Assembly: GCA_003427395.1 (NCBI GenBank)
Contig: BFEA01000490.1
Location: 1,106,432-1,130,100 of the forward strand
Length of the DNA stretch: 23,669 bases
Source of the DNA: Chara braunii
Taxonomy: Eukaryota > Streptophyta > Charophyceae > Charales > Characeae
Reading direction: 5' to 3'
The number at the start of each line of letters is the position of its first letter. Position 1 is the first letter of the stretch. Shown here one piece after another: positions 9,620-17,510 of this stretch. The translations under genes and the position numbers were made by a program. Under the pieces are notes generated by a model. That model searched no databases. It was given only the letters and a program-made list of their open reading frames with translations, and was not told the origin of the DNA.

Positions 9620-10177
9620 CGCCCCGTACGCCATTATTTTTACTTAGTCCCACGTGGCCCCGGGTGCCTTTCCCCGAGGTGTCCCATGCTCCTTGGGCGT
9701 CTTGTCGCCCCACAGCGACCCCTCTCCTTAGTCTTTCCTCGCGCCTTGTGCGTGCCGATCTCTTTGGTCGTGGGCCTCCGCTCCGAGGCTCCCGTTGCTG
9801 GCCTCCGTGTTGACCCTCATTTTTTGGCTTCCGCGGCTTCTGGCCGCCCATTCCTCGACTTCCTCATTCCCTTATTGCTGTCGTGCTGCAATTGCTAGTT
9901 CAAAGGGCCCTTTGGCCTTAGTCTTATTGCATTCCGATGGCCCTCCCGGCCTCCTACTGTGTTCTATGTGCCCCTGTTTTTGCGCTCGCTTGCTTGCCGC
10001 CGCTAGTTCTTTCCTCATGTGGTTCTCTCCTCAGGGCATCACTCCCTTTTGCGGCCTAAACCTTTGTCTTTTCTCTCATCTGCTTTCTCACTCCAGATTT
10101 CTCTGTTGTGCACAAATTGTCCGTATTCAATCTCTCGAGTGCTGGGAAGTTATTCGGGACCCACCAGTCGTGACACA
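9620..10177. other. Non-coding stretch, possibly LTR sequence on the minus strand
   Basis: GC-rich then mixed sequence without a convincing gene. It lies immediately downstream, on the minus strand, of the polypurine-tract-like motif at 10178-10190. The sequence that follows that motif on the minus strand starts TGTGTCACGACTGG, which resembles the 5' end of many plant Ty3/gypsy LTRs. The far end of such an LTR could not be located. Confidence 0.35.
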
Positions 10178-10210
10178 TTCCCCCCACTCATTCGCGATGT
10201 CCTCATCGCG
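10178..10210 (-). promoter_or_regulatory. Polypurine-tract-like motif with adjacent hairpin, site 1
   Basis: Read on the minus strand: a hairpin CGCGATG-AGGA-CATCGCG (10193-10210), then TGAGTGGGGGGAA (10178-10190), then TGTGTCACGAC. A G-rich polypurine tract followed directly by TG is where plus-strand priming occurs, at the inner edge of the 3' LTR of retrotransposons. A nearly identical arrangement occurs at 11570-11603. No matching second LTR or primer-binding site was found, so the call rests on the motif. Confidence 0.5.
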
Positions 10211-10266
10211 CACCAATCTCTTGTTAGTGGGTTTTTGAGGGATAAACGAGAGAGGAGGGTGAGGTG

Positions 10267-10410
10267 TTACGGGTGGTTGGTTTGCCAGGGTCCGTTTTGT
10301 TCTTCTCCCATTTCTTTCTCAATGTCTTCCTTAGCTTCCGCCCCTTGGGGTGGAGGAGGGTATGGGGGAGTCGAAGGTTCTACAACTTCGACCAGGTTGC
10401 TCATTTCCAT
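10267..10410 (-). CDS. Short Pro-rich/acidic ORF, 47 aa, unassigned
   Basis: Minus-strand ATG at 10410 to TAA at 10267-10269. It begins M-E-M-S-N-L-V-E-V-V-E-P, followed by a proline run (P-P-Y-P-P-P-P) and a charged segment (A-K-E-D-I-E-K-E-M). Composition is protein-like, but the ORF is short, lies in a different frame from the methyltransferase relic just upstream, and has no recognisable family. It sits between the relic's last stop and the polypurine-like motif, so it could be the tail of the same decayed coding region. Confidence 0.25.
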   Translation of the reverse strand: MEMSNLVEVVEPSTPPYPPPPQGAEAKEDIEKEMGEEQNGPWQTNHP

Positions 10411-10417
10411 CATAGCT

Positions 10418-10965
10418 CTACCTCTTTATCTTTCCCTCAATTGAGATGCGAACTACCTCTTCAGTCAATTCTGTATACCTAGCAGGGCAGCCCATAATTC
10501 TTTCAACTTCAGTAACATGGGGCAGACGGGGTTCTCCTTGCTTCATGCACTTAACTACTGGTATGCTGGCTTTATTCCCCAGATGACAATTTGTTCTCAT
10601 AACACAATTGGTTTTTTCATTCTATGCCTTGACTTTGTTGATAACAAATTGTAGGCAAGTTTTTTTGGATGCGACTCAATGTCAGGCATTTGCTCCGGAA
10701 GGGAGATGTTCGTTTAGTACAACCGTCATCTTTGTCGTGGTGATACCCACTTCGAATCGGTGAGCCCTGACACTACTCCCCTTAAGTGCTTCGTAATCTC
10801 AAATATGTCTTCCCATTTCATCGAGGAAACATTCTCGAGCAGAAACCATTTTGGCCTCGTCTCATTCATTACTCTTATAAAAAAAAAAAAAAATCTATTT
10901 TTTGGCTGGTGCAATCCATGTTTTCCCTTTACCGTTCCCCGATGCTCAGGCCTTGCCAAATCCAC
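10418..10965 (-). pseudogene. DNMT3-like cytosine-5 DNA methyltransferase relic
   Basis: This is the C-terminal half of a C5-DNA methyltransferase catalytic domain, the enzyme class that methylates cytosine in DNA using S-adenosylmethionine. In order on the minus strand: R-P-K-W-F-L-L-E-N-V-S-S-M carries the E-N-V motif (motif VI). D-S-K-W-V-S-P-R-Q-R follows and, past a stop, R-L-Y-stop-T-N (motif VIII region). In a shifted frame, V-T-E-V-E-R-I-M-G-C-P-A-R-Y-T-E matches the target-recognition/motif IX segment typical of DNMT3. Damage: TGA at 10726-10728, a TAA soon after where family members have an aromatic residue, a frameshift near 10600, and a 15-bp homopolymer (10879-10893) where the family has an F-F-x-F segment. 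The catalytic Pro-Cys loop is not clearly visible; a possible remnant in another frame has Trp (codon 10956-10958) where Cys is expected. Motif order is canonical, and no DRM-style rearrangement is evident in what remains. Non-functional as it stands. Confidence 0.7.
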
Positions 10966-11210
10966 ATGCATCTCCCCCGGGTCCTTTCGCCCGACTCTCC
11001 TCAGGTCCTGCCAATTTTGCATTCATATCACCCTTTGTCCTTTCTTGTTCCTTGCTTATTTTTAACTTTTTCATGCATGCTTCCCAGTTCATCCCTTGTG
11101 CATCTCTTTTTCAGACATCTTGTCAGACATGTTTCCAAATACTCATCTGTTTTCCAGCCTGCCAGTCATTCTCTCAGATCCATACATAGTCCATCATACG
11201 AGTCTTTTCT

Positions 11211-11518
11211 TTTCCAAACGTCTTACTTGGCCCATTTTCAAGCTTATGCCAAATCAATCACACAAGTCGCTTGCCAGGCCTTTTTTCAAGCTCATGCAAC
11301 GTCAATTTCTCACCCATTTCTCTTCTGGACATCTTGCCAGGCCTTTTCTCAAGCCTTCGCAAAGTCAATTACTCATTCATTCTTCTCTTCTGGACATCTT
11401 GCCATGCCTTTTTCTCTAGCTCATGCAACGTTAATTACTCATTCATTCTTTTCTTCTGGACATTTTGTCAGGCTTTTTCTCAAGCCTATGCAAAGTCGAT
11501 TACTCATCCATTCTTACG
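11211..11518 (+). repeat. Degenerate 55-66 bp tandem repeat
   Basis: Successive units share TCTGGACATCTTGCCAGGCC, CAAGC and CAATTACTCATTCATTC. The clearest units are 11324-11388 (65 bp), 11389-11454 (66 bp) and 11455 to about 11518. Two more diverged units precede them, and there may be another near 11105. Long open frames across this array are a by-product of the repeat. Confidence 0.75.
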
Positions 11519-11569
11519 CTCATGGTACCCTTCTCTTTTGCACGCTTTTTTTTTGGTAGATGGCACACC

Positions 11570-11603
11570 TTCCCCCCACTCAAAATGCGATGTCCCCATC
11601 GCA
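11570..11603 (-). promoter_or_regulatory. Polypurine-tract-like motif with adjacent hairpin, site 2
   Basis: On the minus strand: hairpin TGCGATG-GGGA-CATCGCA (11586-11603), then TGAGTGGGGGGAA (11570-11582), then GG and TGTGCCATC. The purine tract is identical over 13 bases to site 1. The outermost pair of the hairpin changes from C-G to T-A, and both sites stay fully paired. It is likely the 3' internal boundary of another decayed LTR element, with the element body at higher coordinates. Confidence 0.5.
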
Positions 11604-12470
11604 CGACTGGTTCTCACTCGGAGGTACGCAGACCTTAGCCCACCAACGAGTAGGCGGATGCCGACCCATCAGCCCCCAAAAGGAAGGGTGATCAGTCCTC
11701 CCCCTGCTGATAACTCACCTCATCCCCTACTCCGTCCGACCTTTTGCCGCTTACGAGACGGGCGTCATCACTGAGGTACCTCCTCATATCTGGCAGGCAG
11801 GTTCAGTCCAAAACCTCCCAATACCCCGTCTTGCCGCAAGGGCTTTCTCGCGAATCGTTCCTCCCGGGTGGTGTTTTCTTGGATCTGGCCTCTTCCTTTC
11901 AAGAGAGTTGGGGCTCTCAATTAGTCCACGAGTGCAGTTAGGAAGACCTCGCAATTAGTCCCGAAGCGGTTGTAATGCTCCGGCGGGGCGGTGTCACTCG
12001 CCCCGTGGTGGTTGTGGCTTTCACCCGGTACCACGCCCAACTCCTCCCTTCTGGACAGTGCTGCTCAACTTAACGCGAGCCGCCGTGGTCCATTCCAAGC
12101 GGCCATGCCGCCCCTCAACGACATGGCGTGTGGTTGGGGAGAACAAAAGAGACTACAAAAAAATAATGGCTCTCTCGCCCATTTGGTTCCCTCACCCTTT
12201 GACGTTTAGGCGTTCAACACGAGGCGCAATTTGAACTTCCCGACTAGAGCTCGTTGTCGGGGTCAGTTCCGGACGTCCCGCACCGATCCAAGTGGTAGGT
12301 GCCTTGGTCCTTTAACCCTCATCCCCTTACAAGAGGGACAGGTCACACTGATACTTTTTCCCTTACAGGGATAGAGGTCTTGGGGTCGGGGTGCGAGCAC
12401 CGGTATCCCCCTCCTGCTGAGGCCAAAGACTAGAAAAAGAGAAAATCCATTTCAATGCTATTTCCAAGTT
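11604..12470 (-). other. Probable decayed retroelement 3' coding/untranslated sequence
   Basis: No intact gene. On the minus strand, between about 12020 and 11770, a frame reads protein-like for about 80 codons with one stop (it includes P-E-H-Y-N-R-F-G-T-N and E-V-F-L-T-A-L-V-D). It ends upstream of the site 2 polypurine-like motif, where the last codons read D-G-D-I-A-F before a stop. That placement fits the end of a polyprotein, but no domain is recognisable. Confidence 0.25.
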
Positions 12471-12799
12471 CATTTCAAGTTGCCTAGGGTCCCCTGCCTA
12501 TGCAATGCAATATTCAATCCTCAATCATTCAATCCACTGCTACTTCCAAGGCTGATTCTCATGGCTGGTCTGACAGTCTCTTATCAACAAGGTCACCCTC
12601 ACGGTCGGTCTGGCGGTCATTCTCTCAATAACCATTTCTCAAGACCGACCCTTCCGCCCACTCAATCCTCAATTTTCTCATTCCTCAACACCCAATTTCT
12701 GTGACCGTCCCAACGGTCCCTGCCCTTCTCGACTTTAAGGCTCCGCCTTCTTTATCTTGTCCTTCTCTTTCGCATTTTCCTTCCGCCCCCTCGACAATT

Positions 12800-13415
12800 T
12801 TCAGTGGTCGACCCACCGGCCTTTTCCATTTCCTCCATTCAACTCATTGGCTATTTCAACGACCTACCCACCGGCCTTTTCCACCTCTCTCATCCATCCT
12901 TTGGATATGACCGAGTCACCGGTCTTTTCCATTTCTCTCATCCCATTGGCTATTTCAATGACCGTCCCACCGGCCTTTCCCATCTCTTTCATTCATCCCA
13001 TTGGCTATTTCAATGACCNNNNNNNNNNNNNNNNNNNNNNNNNNNNNNNNNNNNNNNNNNNNNNNNNNNNNNNNNNNNNNNNNNNNNNNNNNNNNNNNNN
13101 NNNNNNNNNNNNNNNNNNNNNNNNNNNNNNNNNNNNNNNNNNNNNNNNNNNNNNNNNNNNNNNNNNNNNNNNNNNNNNNNNNNNNNNNNNNNNNNNNNNN
13201 NNNNNNNNNNNNNNNNNNNNNNNNNNNNNNNNNNNNNNNNNNNNNNNNNNNNNNNNNNNNNNNNNNNNNNNNNNNNNNNNNNNNNNNNCCCATCTCTTTC
13301 ATTCATCCCATTGGCTATTTCAATGACCGACCCACCGGCCTTTTCCATCTCTCTCATCCATCCTTTGGCTATTTTCAATGACCAACTCACCGACCTTTTC
13401 CATCTCTCTCATTCC
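12800..13415 (+). repeat. ~48-57 bp minisatellite with internal assembly gap
   Basis: Repeating units of the type GACCGWCCCACCGGCC, TTTTCCATCTCTCTCATCCAT, CCTTTGGCTATTTCAAT. Unit boundaries lie near 12803, 12860, 12908, 12959, 13324 and 13379. Bases 13019-13288 are 270 N, so the copy number is unknown and the assembled length is probably unreliable. Confidence 0.9.
13019..13288. other. Assembly gap (270 N)
   Basis: A run of undetermined bases inside the minisatellite, with matching repeat sequence on both sides. It is a scaffold gap caused by the array. Confidence 0.99.
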
Positions 13416-13520
13416 AGCACATTCTCAATCAGCCTTTCTCAATCAACCTTTCTCAATCCAATATGCAGGGGACCCCAATGCCTATTTCAAAAGGAATGAC
13501 CCTTGTCAGGGGCCATTCCC

Positions 13521-13680
13521 GAACAATCTGGTTAGGGTCGTTCTTATCCATTCTCAAGTCGAACAGTTTGGTTAGGGCCATTTTTTTCCATTCTCAAGTC
13601 GAACAGCCTGGTTAGGGCCATTCTTTTTCATTCTCAAGTCGAACAGCCTAGTTAGGACCATTCATTTTCATTCTCAATGT
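13521..13680 (+). repeat. 40-bp tandem repeat, four exact-length copies
   Basis: Units 13521-13560, 13561-13600, 13601-13640 and 13641-13680 begin GAACARYYTRGTTAGG and end CATTCTCAAGTC (the last ends CATTCTCAATGT). All four are exactly 40 bp, with a handful of substitutions each. Confidence 0.95.
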
Positions 13681-13777
13681 TAGTGCCCGAGGGGATGGGC
13701 CTCAAGGTTACGGATCCCATTTCTGTCTTGGAGGTTAGAAAGTGGTCATCTCATCTTTTGCGTGTTGTTCTCTTCCT

Positions 13778-13835
13778 TCCATTTATCACAGTAATGTATC
13801 ATCCATTCCATTTCTCACAGTAATGTATCATCCAT
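13778..13835 (+). repeat. 29-bp tandem duplication
   Basis: 13778-13806 and 13807-13835 differ at a single position (TTTATCACAG against TTTCTCACAG) and both end TAATGTATCATCCAT. A short recent duplication. Confidence 0.95.
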
Positions 13836-14269
13836 TGTGTACATTCGACTTAGCGTCTAACACTCGAGTTGGGGCTCGCGACTCCAAGCAACACTAACCC
13901 ACCCGGCCGTTCATCCATAATAAAAGACAAAAGCGCCCCTTTCATTTCCACTCTTCCCGATCTCTCAGGTTTCGGCTATTCTCAGTCTCATTCATGACTC
14001 AGTTGGATTAGGCTCCTAGGGAAGGAGTGTTCTTCACGCCCCTTAACCCATAGGTTCCCTAACCTCTCTTGTACTCGACCAATCATTCAATGTCATGGTT
14101 TGCTCGTCAATCCATACTCAAGATTTTCCCCTCTCAAAAGCATAATCCTTGTTCCATCCAAAATTCACAATACGCCCTCTCCCAATTGGTCTCATCCCAA
14201 ATCTCATGTCTTTGTCTTAGGTACCCAAAGCAGCTCATCCAAAGGTAGCCTCAGCAACTATCTTCTACT
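13836..14269. other. Intergenic or intronic stretch, no gene recognised
   Basis: No repeat array and no clear gene. On the minus strand near 14125-14215 there is a protein-like open stretch (it includes M-R-F-G-M-R-P-I-G-R-G-R) of about 30 codons that could be an exon or a vestige, but splice sites cannot be judged with confidence. Confidence 0.3.
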
Positions 14270-14359
14270 TTAGCGTGACACAGCCTTAGCTGGCCCTCTT
14301 TTCACTTCCTCCTTAGCAAGCTTGTCCATATTATACATGTTCTCGTCATTCTCATATTT
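14270..14359 (-). CDS. Candidate small exon downstream of the 309-codon ORF
   Basis: Immediately after a pyrimidine-rich CTTTCTGTCTGCAG (a good 3' splice-site shape, read on the minus strand), 29 codons are open to TAA at 14270-14272. They encode a highly charged stretch starting K-Y-E-N-D-E-N-M-Y-N-M-D-K-L. The first ORF ends at TAG only about 35 bp earlier, so a short intron removing that stop would join the two. The donor site is uncertain (a weak GTGTTG keeps phase, while a better GTAATA does not), so this remains an inference. Confidence 0.3.
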   Translation of the reverse strand, partial: KYENDENMYNMDKLAKEEVKRGPAKAVSR

Positions 14360-14391
14360 CTGCAGACAGAAAGCAGAGATCTTTTTCAATG

Positions 14392-15318
14392 CTAAGTCAA
14401 CACGTAGTTCCTATTACTGCCTTGCGCCTCGTCTCGCCTAGTTCCTTGTCCACTCTGTTCCTCGGCAGGCTTCCTAACCCCCAGGTCGTAGGTCTCGATC
14501 TCTCTTTTCATCCTTACAATTTTATGCAACTCAGCCTCGTTGAAAAAATTCAGTGGTGTGGCTTCCACCCCTGCCCTTGCGAGTGCCCGAGTCTTGATAA
14601 TCCATTCGTGCCTGATTACATTGGTCCATTGCTGAAACCAGTAACTGGGCGTTGGCCCGAACTCGTCCTCCCATCTGAAAGCCCCATCGCCTGGTTGGTG
14701 CATCGGAGGCCGCCCCTCTTCCCTACGCCTTGAGATCTCATCCCTCTCATCCCCGCTGCTGATTTCTATGACTTCTCGCACATCCTCCTCGTCGTCCCCC
14801 TCGTCTTCAGTCTGTATGGGGCTATACCCACCAGCAAGGTTTTTTGGATCGTAGGTAAAAGGGATCTCTGTCCTTGTCCCATACCCCTCGCAACTGCCGT
14901 GACCGCTTCGTCCTTCAAGCGGGCTCTCCCTTTTCTCCTCGTCCTCCTCACGTTCGTCGCGCATACCTTGTCCCCCCTCGCTTTCCCCATGCCAAGTCTC
15001 ACGTCGTTCGCCCTTGTTGGCCCCTTCCTCGTTAGAAACCCGAGCCTTATCTCCTACTTCTGTGTTGCCTCCTTCTTCCACATTTGCCCTTCCCTTTTCG
15101 CCCTCACTGTCGGATGATATTTTTATACCTTTTTCCTTGCAGAGGCGTGAGGGTTTCCTATACAAACATTTTCTTCCACCCTTGCCTACCACTGGCCCGC
15201 CCATGAGCCCAATGTACAATTTTCTCTTCGCTGTCCTCCTCCCTTGGCTTGGTCCAGCTTCTTCCCCTCCGGTAGGCCTGTTGATTGCCCCGCTGTCGTT
15301 CTCGTTGTCGAATTCCAT
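14392..15318 (-). CDS. Acidic, probably nuclear protein of unknown family (308 aa)
   Basis: The longest clean, protein-like frame in the window outside the retroelement. The start is placed at ATG 15318 (M-E-F-D-N-E-N-D-S-G), after a TATA-like box; the frame stays open upstream to 15387, but that part looks like leader. The N-terminal third is basic (R-R-T-A-K-R-K-L, a plausible nuclear localisation signal). The middle is low-complexity and Glu/Gly/Arg-rich. Around residues 190-205, E-V-I-E-I-S-S-G-D-E-R-D-E has the hydrophobic core plus acidic/Ser flank of a SUMO-interaction motif. The C-terminal third looks folded (S-Y-W-F-Q-Q-W-T-N-V-I-R-H-E-W). I do not recognise a domain. It lies about 370 bp downstream of the integrase stop on the same strand, so it could be a host gene, an extra 3' ORF of the element, or the first exon of a longer gene. 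Confidence 0.5.
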   Translation of the reverse strand: MEFDNENDSGAINRPTGGEEAGPSQGRRTAKRKLYIGLMGGPVVGKGGRKCLYRKPSRLCKEKGIKISSDSEGEKGRANVEEGGNTEVGDKARVSNEEGANKGERRETWHGESEGGQGMRDEREEDEEKRESPLEGRSGHGSCEGYGTRTEIPFTYDPKNLAGGYSPIQTEDEGDDEEDVREVIEISSGDERDEISRRREEGRPPMHQPGDGAFRWEDEFGPTPSYWFQQWTNVIRHEWIIKTRALARAGVEATPLNFFNEAELHKIVRMKREIETYDLGVRKPAEEQSGQGTRRDEAQGSNRNYVLT

Positions 15319-15456
15319 TTTTATCTTTTCTCGTTTTACTCTTAAGCCCTGTATAACAAAACAACACCCGCAATGTCCCTCATACACTTACGCCTCCCCT
15401 CCCCTTTAGGCCGGTAGATATTCCCAAAATGCACCCAGTATCCCTCGCATCACGCC

Positions 15457-15465
15457 CTTTTTATA
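15457..15465 (-). promoter_or_regulatory. TATA-like box
   Basis: Minus-strand TATAAAAAG inside GCATGTATAAAAAGGGCG, about 140 bp upstream of the ATG at 15318. Transcription starting about 30 bp downstream would give a leader of about 110 nt. It could alternatively belong to an LTR promoter of the adjacent retroelement. Confidence 0.45.
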
Positions 15466-15687
15466 CATGCGAATGCGTCGTTCATGATGACCCCATATGT
15501 TTTCCATCAAAAACTATGGTACAATGCCCCAAACATCCCTTCCCGTTGTCACACAAGCCAGATATTGCAACCCCCAAGTCATGCTACCTTTCAACCTCAG
15601 TCTGTCCAAGCCAAAGCACCAGTCCNAAAAAAATGACAGTCCCACGAACATGNTCAGAGACAAACCATAGTGTGGGNAAGGNTGTGG
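15466..15687. other. Sequence between integrase stop and TATA box; low-quality bases
   Basis: Short stretch where the 3' LTR of the minus-strand element would be expected. No purine-rich priming tract or obvious TG terminus was found. Single Ns at 15626, 15652, 15677 and 15682 (and more at 15713 and 15719) suggest conflicting reads from a multicopy repeat. Confidence 0.4.
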
Positions 15688-17510
15688 TTAGTCTTTAGCT
15701 TGTGGCTCTTCTNTTTCNTTATCTTCGGCCTCCTGAAGCCATTGTTCCACTGGGTCCCGACTTAGAAACCTGACCAGTCGTTGCCCCAGGAAGGGCCCTT
15801 TCAATCCAGTTCCATCCAAATCTTTCAGTTCGAAGGTGTTCAGTCTCACCCGCTTGGCGACCCGGTAGGGGCCTTTGAACCTCCTTCCCAACTGTCCCGA
15901 CCAAGTACTTTCTAGTGCCGAGTTCCTTAGCAGTACCATCTCCCCCACCTGAAGTGACTCCTTTCTGATATTCTTAACCTGGTCCCATCTTGCTTTGTCC
16001 CTCATTCTGTTGTCCAGCACCCGGCTGGCAATGTCTTCCATAACCTCCTCATTCTTAAGGATCTGTTGACATCTTGCCTCGATTAACTCTGCGGATCATC
16101 ATCTAACCTATTCCAGGTAGGTACCAAGGCTTCCACAGGAAAGTCGGTCTCTCTTCCGTACCAAAGCTCTGTCGGGATACATCCTGTTGTCCTTTTAGGA
16201 GTCATATTCTCTGCAAAGATAGCCTGCTTAAGATACCTAGGCCAGTTCCCCAGATGGTCTGCTGCGAGTTTTGCAATCGTGTTCTTCAAGGTTCGGTGTG
16301 CATTGGCCTCAGGGTGATACGGCTCGATGAGTTTGATAGGTACGTTGATTCTCTTAAGCATCCTCAATACTTCTTGGTTCACAAATTCCGTCCCATTGTC
16401 TGCTATAAACCTCCTGACGAACGGGTGCCTTAAGTAGAAGTCTTCTATCCAGTCCGCCACACTCCTTCCTATCTTTTTCTTGAGGGGGACTGCCTCCACG
16501 AACCCACTCAAGTTGTCTCGCGCATCTAGGATATACCTGTATCCATCCGTTGATACAGGCATGACCGCAAGGTCGAGGTGGACCAGATGTCCCGGCCCTA
16601 GCACCCGCGTTGGTCTAAGCGGCTCGAAGATTCGTACCGAGCTTCGTTCTTGGCAAGTAAGGCAAGTCTGGCAGTATACGGCGACCATGCCTGCCATGCC
16701 TGGCCAATAATAGAGCGGCGTTATCTTTGCAAGTGTTCCTTTGGAAGACCGATGACCTCCAGCTAACCCGTCGTGCATTGCCTGGATAACGTTTACTTGC
16801 CTAGACCTTCCNNNCACAACCCTTCTNNGCATAGCACCTTCCTCCCTCCGNAACAAATGCCCNCCNCTTAGGACGTACCTTTCGGNTTNTTCTCTTGCCT
16901 TAATACTGACTTCCGTAGGTTGTTTGTTTCCTACCAACAACAACCCGATCTCNCGAAAGAGNCCTTCNTATGATTNGACATAGAAAAACTCCTCTCCTTC
17001 CTTGCCCCCATCCTTTCCTTCCTGCATCTGATTTACCACCCGTTGCAACTCTTTCCTTTCCCAAGATTCCACTAAGCTCATCACTGCCTCCCGGCCCCGT
17101 TCGACCGCCATTGCTATCAGTTCCTCTTTCGGTCCTACTATCGCTCCCCATGAGTCCTTTTTTTCTCTGCTTCCTCGAGTGGTAACGGGTCCTCTAAGTT
17201 CTGCTACTACGGCAGGTCCCCCTTTCTCCAAAGTCTGAATCAGTAGTTCTCCCGATGTGCATTCTCCGCTCATCATCTCGTTGTACACCGCAAGAGTTCC
17301 TCCTTCGTATTCGAGGAAGGCGTCTATGGACTCTGCATCCTCCATGCCTTCGGGAGTGATGCAAACCCGACTCAGCCCATCTGCCTTGTTGCGGATTCCA
17401 GCAATCCGTTCGATCTTGTAATCGAACTGCCAGATGAATCCTACCCATCTCCCTACCGTCGGATCTATAGGCCTGTAATTCTTTAGGGGTCCTGCGACAT
17501 TCGTCGACAT
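15688..17510 (-). pseudogene. Ty3/gypsy integrase region (frameshifted)
   Basis: Integrase inserts element DNA into the genome. In order on the minus strand: the end of RNase H with a tether segment (G-I-R-N-K-A-D-G-L-S-R-V); an H-x6-H (H-D-G-L-A-G-G-H) plus C-x2-C (C-Q-T-C) zinc-binding domain; and a catalytic core with L-D-L-A-V (first Asp) and I-A-D-N-G-T-E-F (second Asp). The expected third catalytic residue, a Glu about 35 residues on, is absent: the sequence passes from Y-H-P-E-A-N-A directly to H-R-T-L-K-N, as if five or so residues were deleted. A C-terminal domain follows (M-V-L-L-R-N-S-A-L-E and R-F-K-G-P-Y-R-V) in another frame, after a one-base shift near 16090. It ends at TAA 15688-15690. 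No chromodomain was seen. Ns cluster at 16812-16976. Inactive. Confidence 0.85.

Larger units (their letters stand above)
6596..9915. repeat. T/C-rich tract packed with perfect inverted repeats
   Basis: No credible gene. The tract holds many short, mostly perfect hairpins or palindromes with different sequences. Examples (arm coordinates): 6813-6821/6835-6843, 6829-6838/6868-6877, 6902-6908/6928-6934, 7011-7018/7028-7035, 7036-7043/7053-7060, 7091-7100/7106-7115, 7282-7295/7310-7323 (one mismatch) and 7489-7498/7514-7523. Palindromes lie at 7443-7456, 7617-7632, 7654-7667 and 9901-9914. Further hairpins are 7970-7980/7984-7994 (one mismatch), 8379-8387/8396-8404, 8534-8548/8557-8572 (one bulge), 8734-8751/8759-8776, 8902-8917/8929-8943 (one insertion), 9100-9108/9117-9125 and 9388-9396/9401-9409. 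There is a run of 23 T at 7590-7612. Identity is unknown: a long LTR, a non-autonomous element or a structured non-coding RNA locus are possible. Confidence 0.7.

Noticed and set aside
6581-10177. The whole hairpin tract as one 3.6-kb LTR of the methyltransferase-bearing element
   Set aside because: The inner edge (TGTG after the polypurine motif) is plausible, but no matching outer terminus, target-site duplication or second LTR copy is visible, so it is left as a possibility only.
10879-10893. A15 run considered as the poly(A) tail of a processed pseudogene
   Set aside because: It lies inside the methyltransferase relic and is poly-T on the coding strand, so it is an internal homopolymer expansion and not a 3' tail.
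10786-11559. 257-codon plus-strand open frame
   Set aside because: It spans the degenerate 65-bp tandem repeat and the antisense of the methyltransferase relic; composition is low-complexity Phe/Ser/His.
14392-14733. Plus-strand 114-codon open frame
   Set aside because: It is antisense to the better-supported minus-strand ORF and has no recognisable features.
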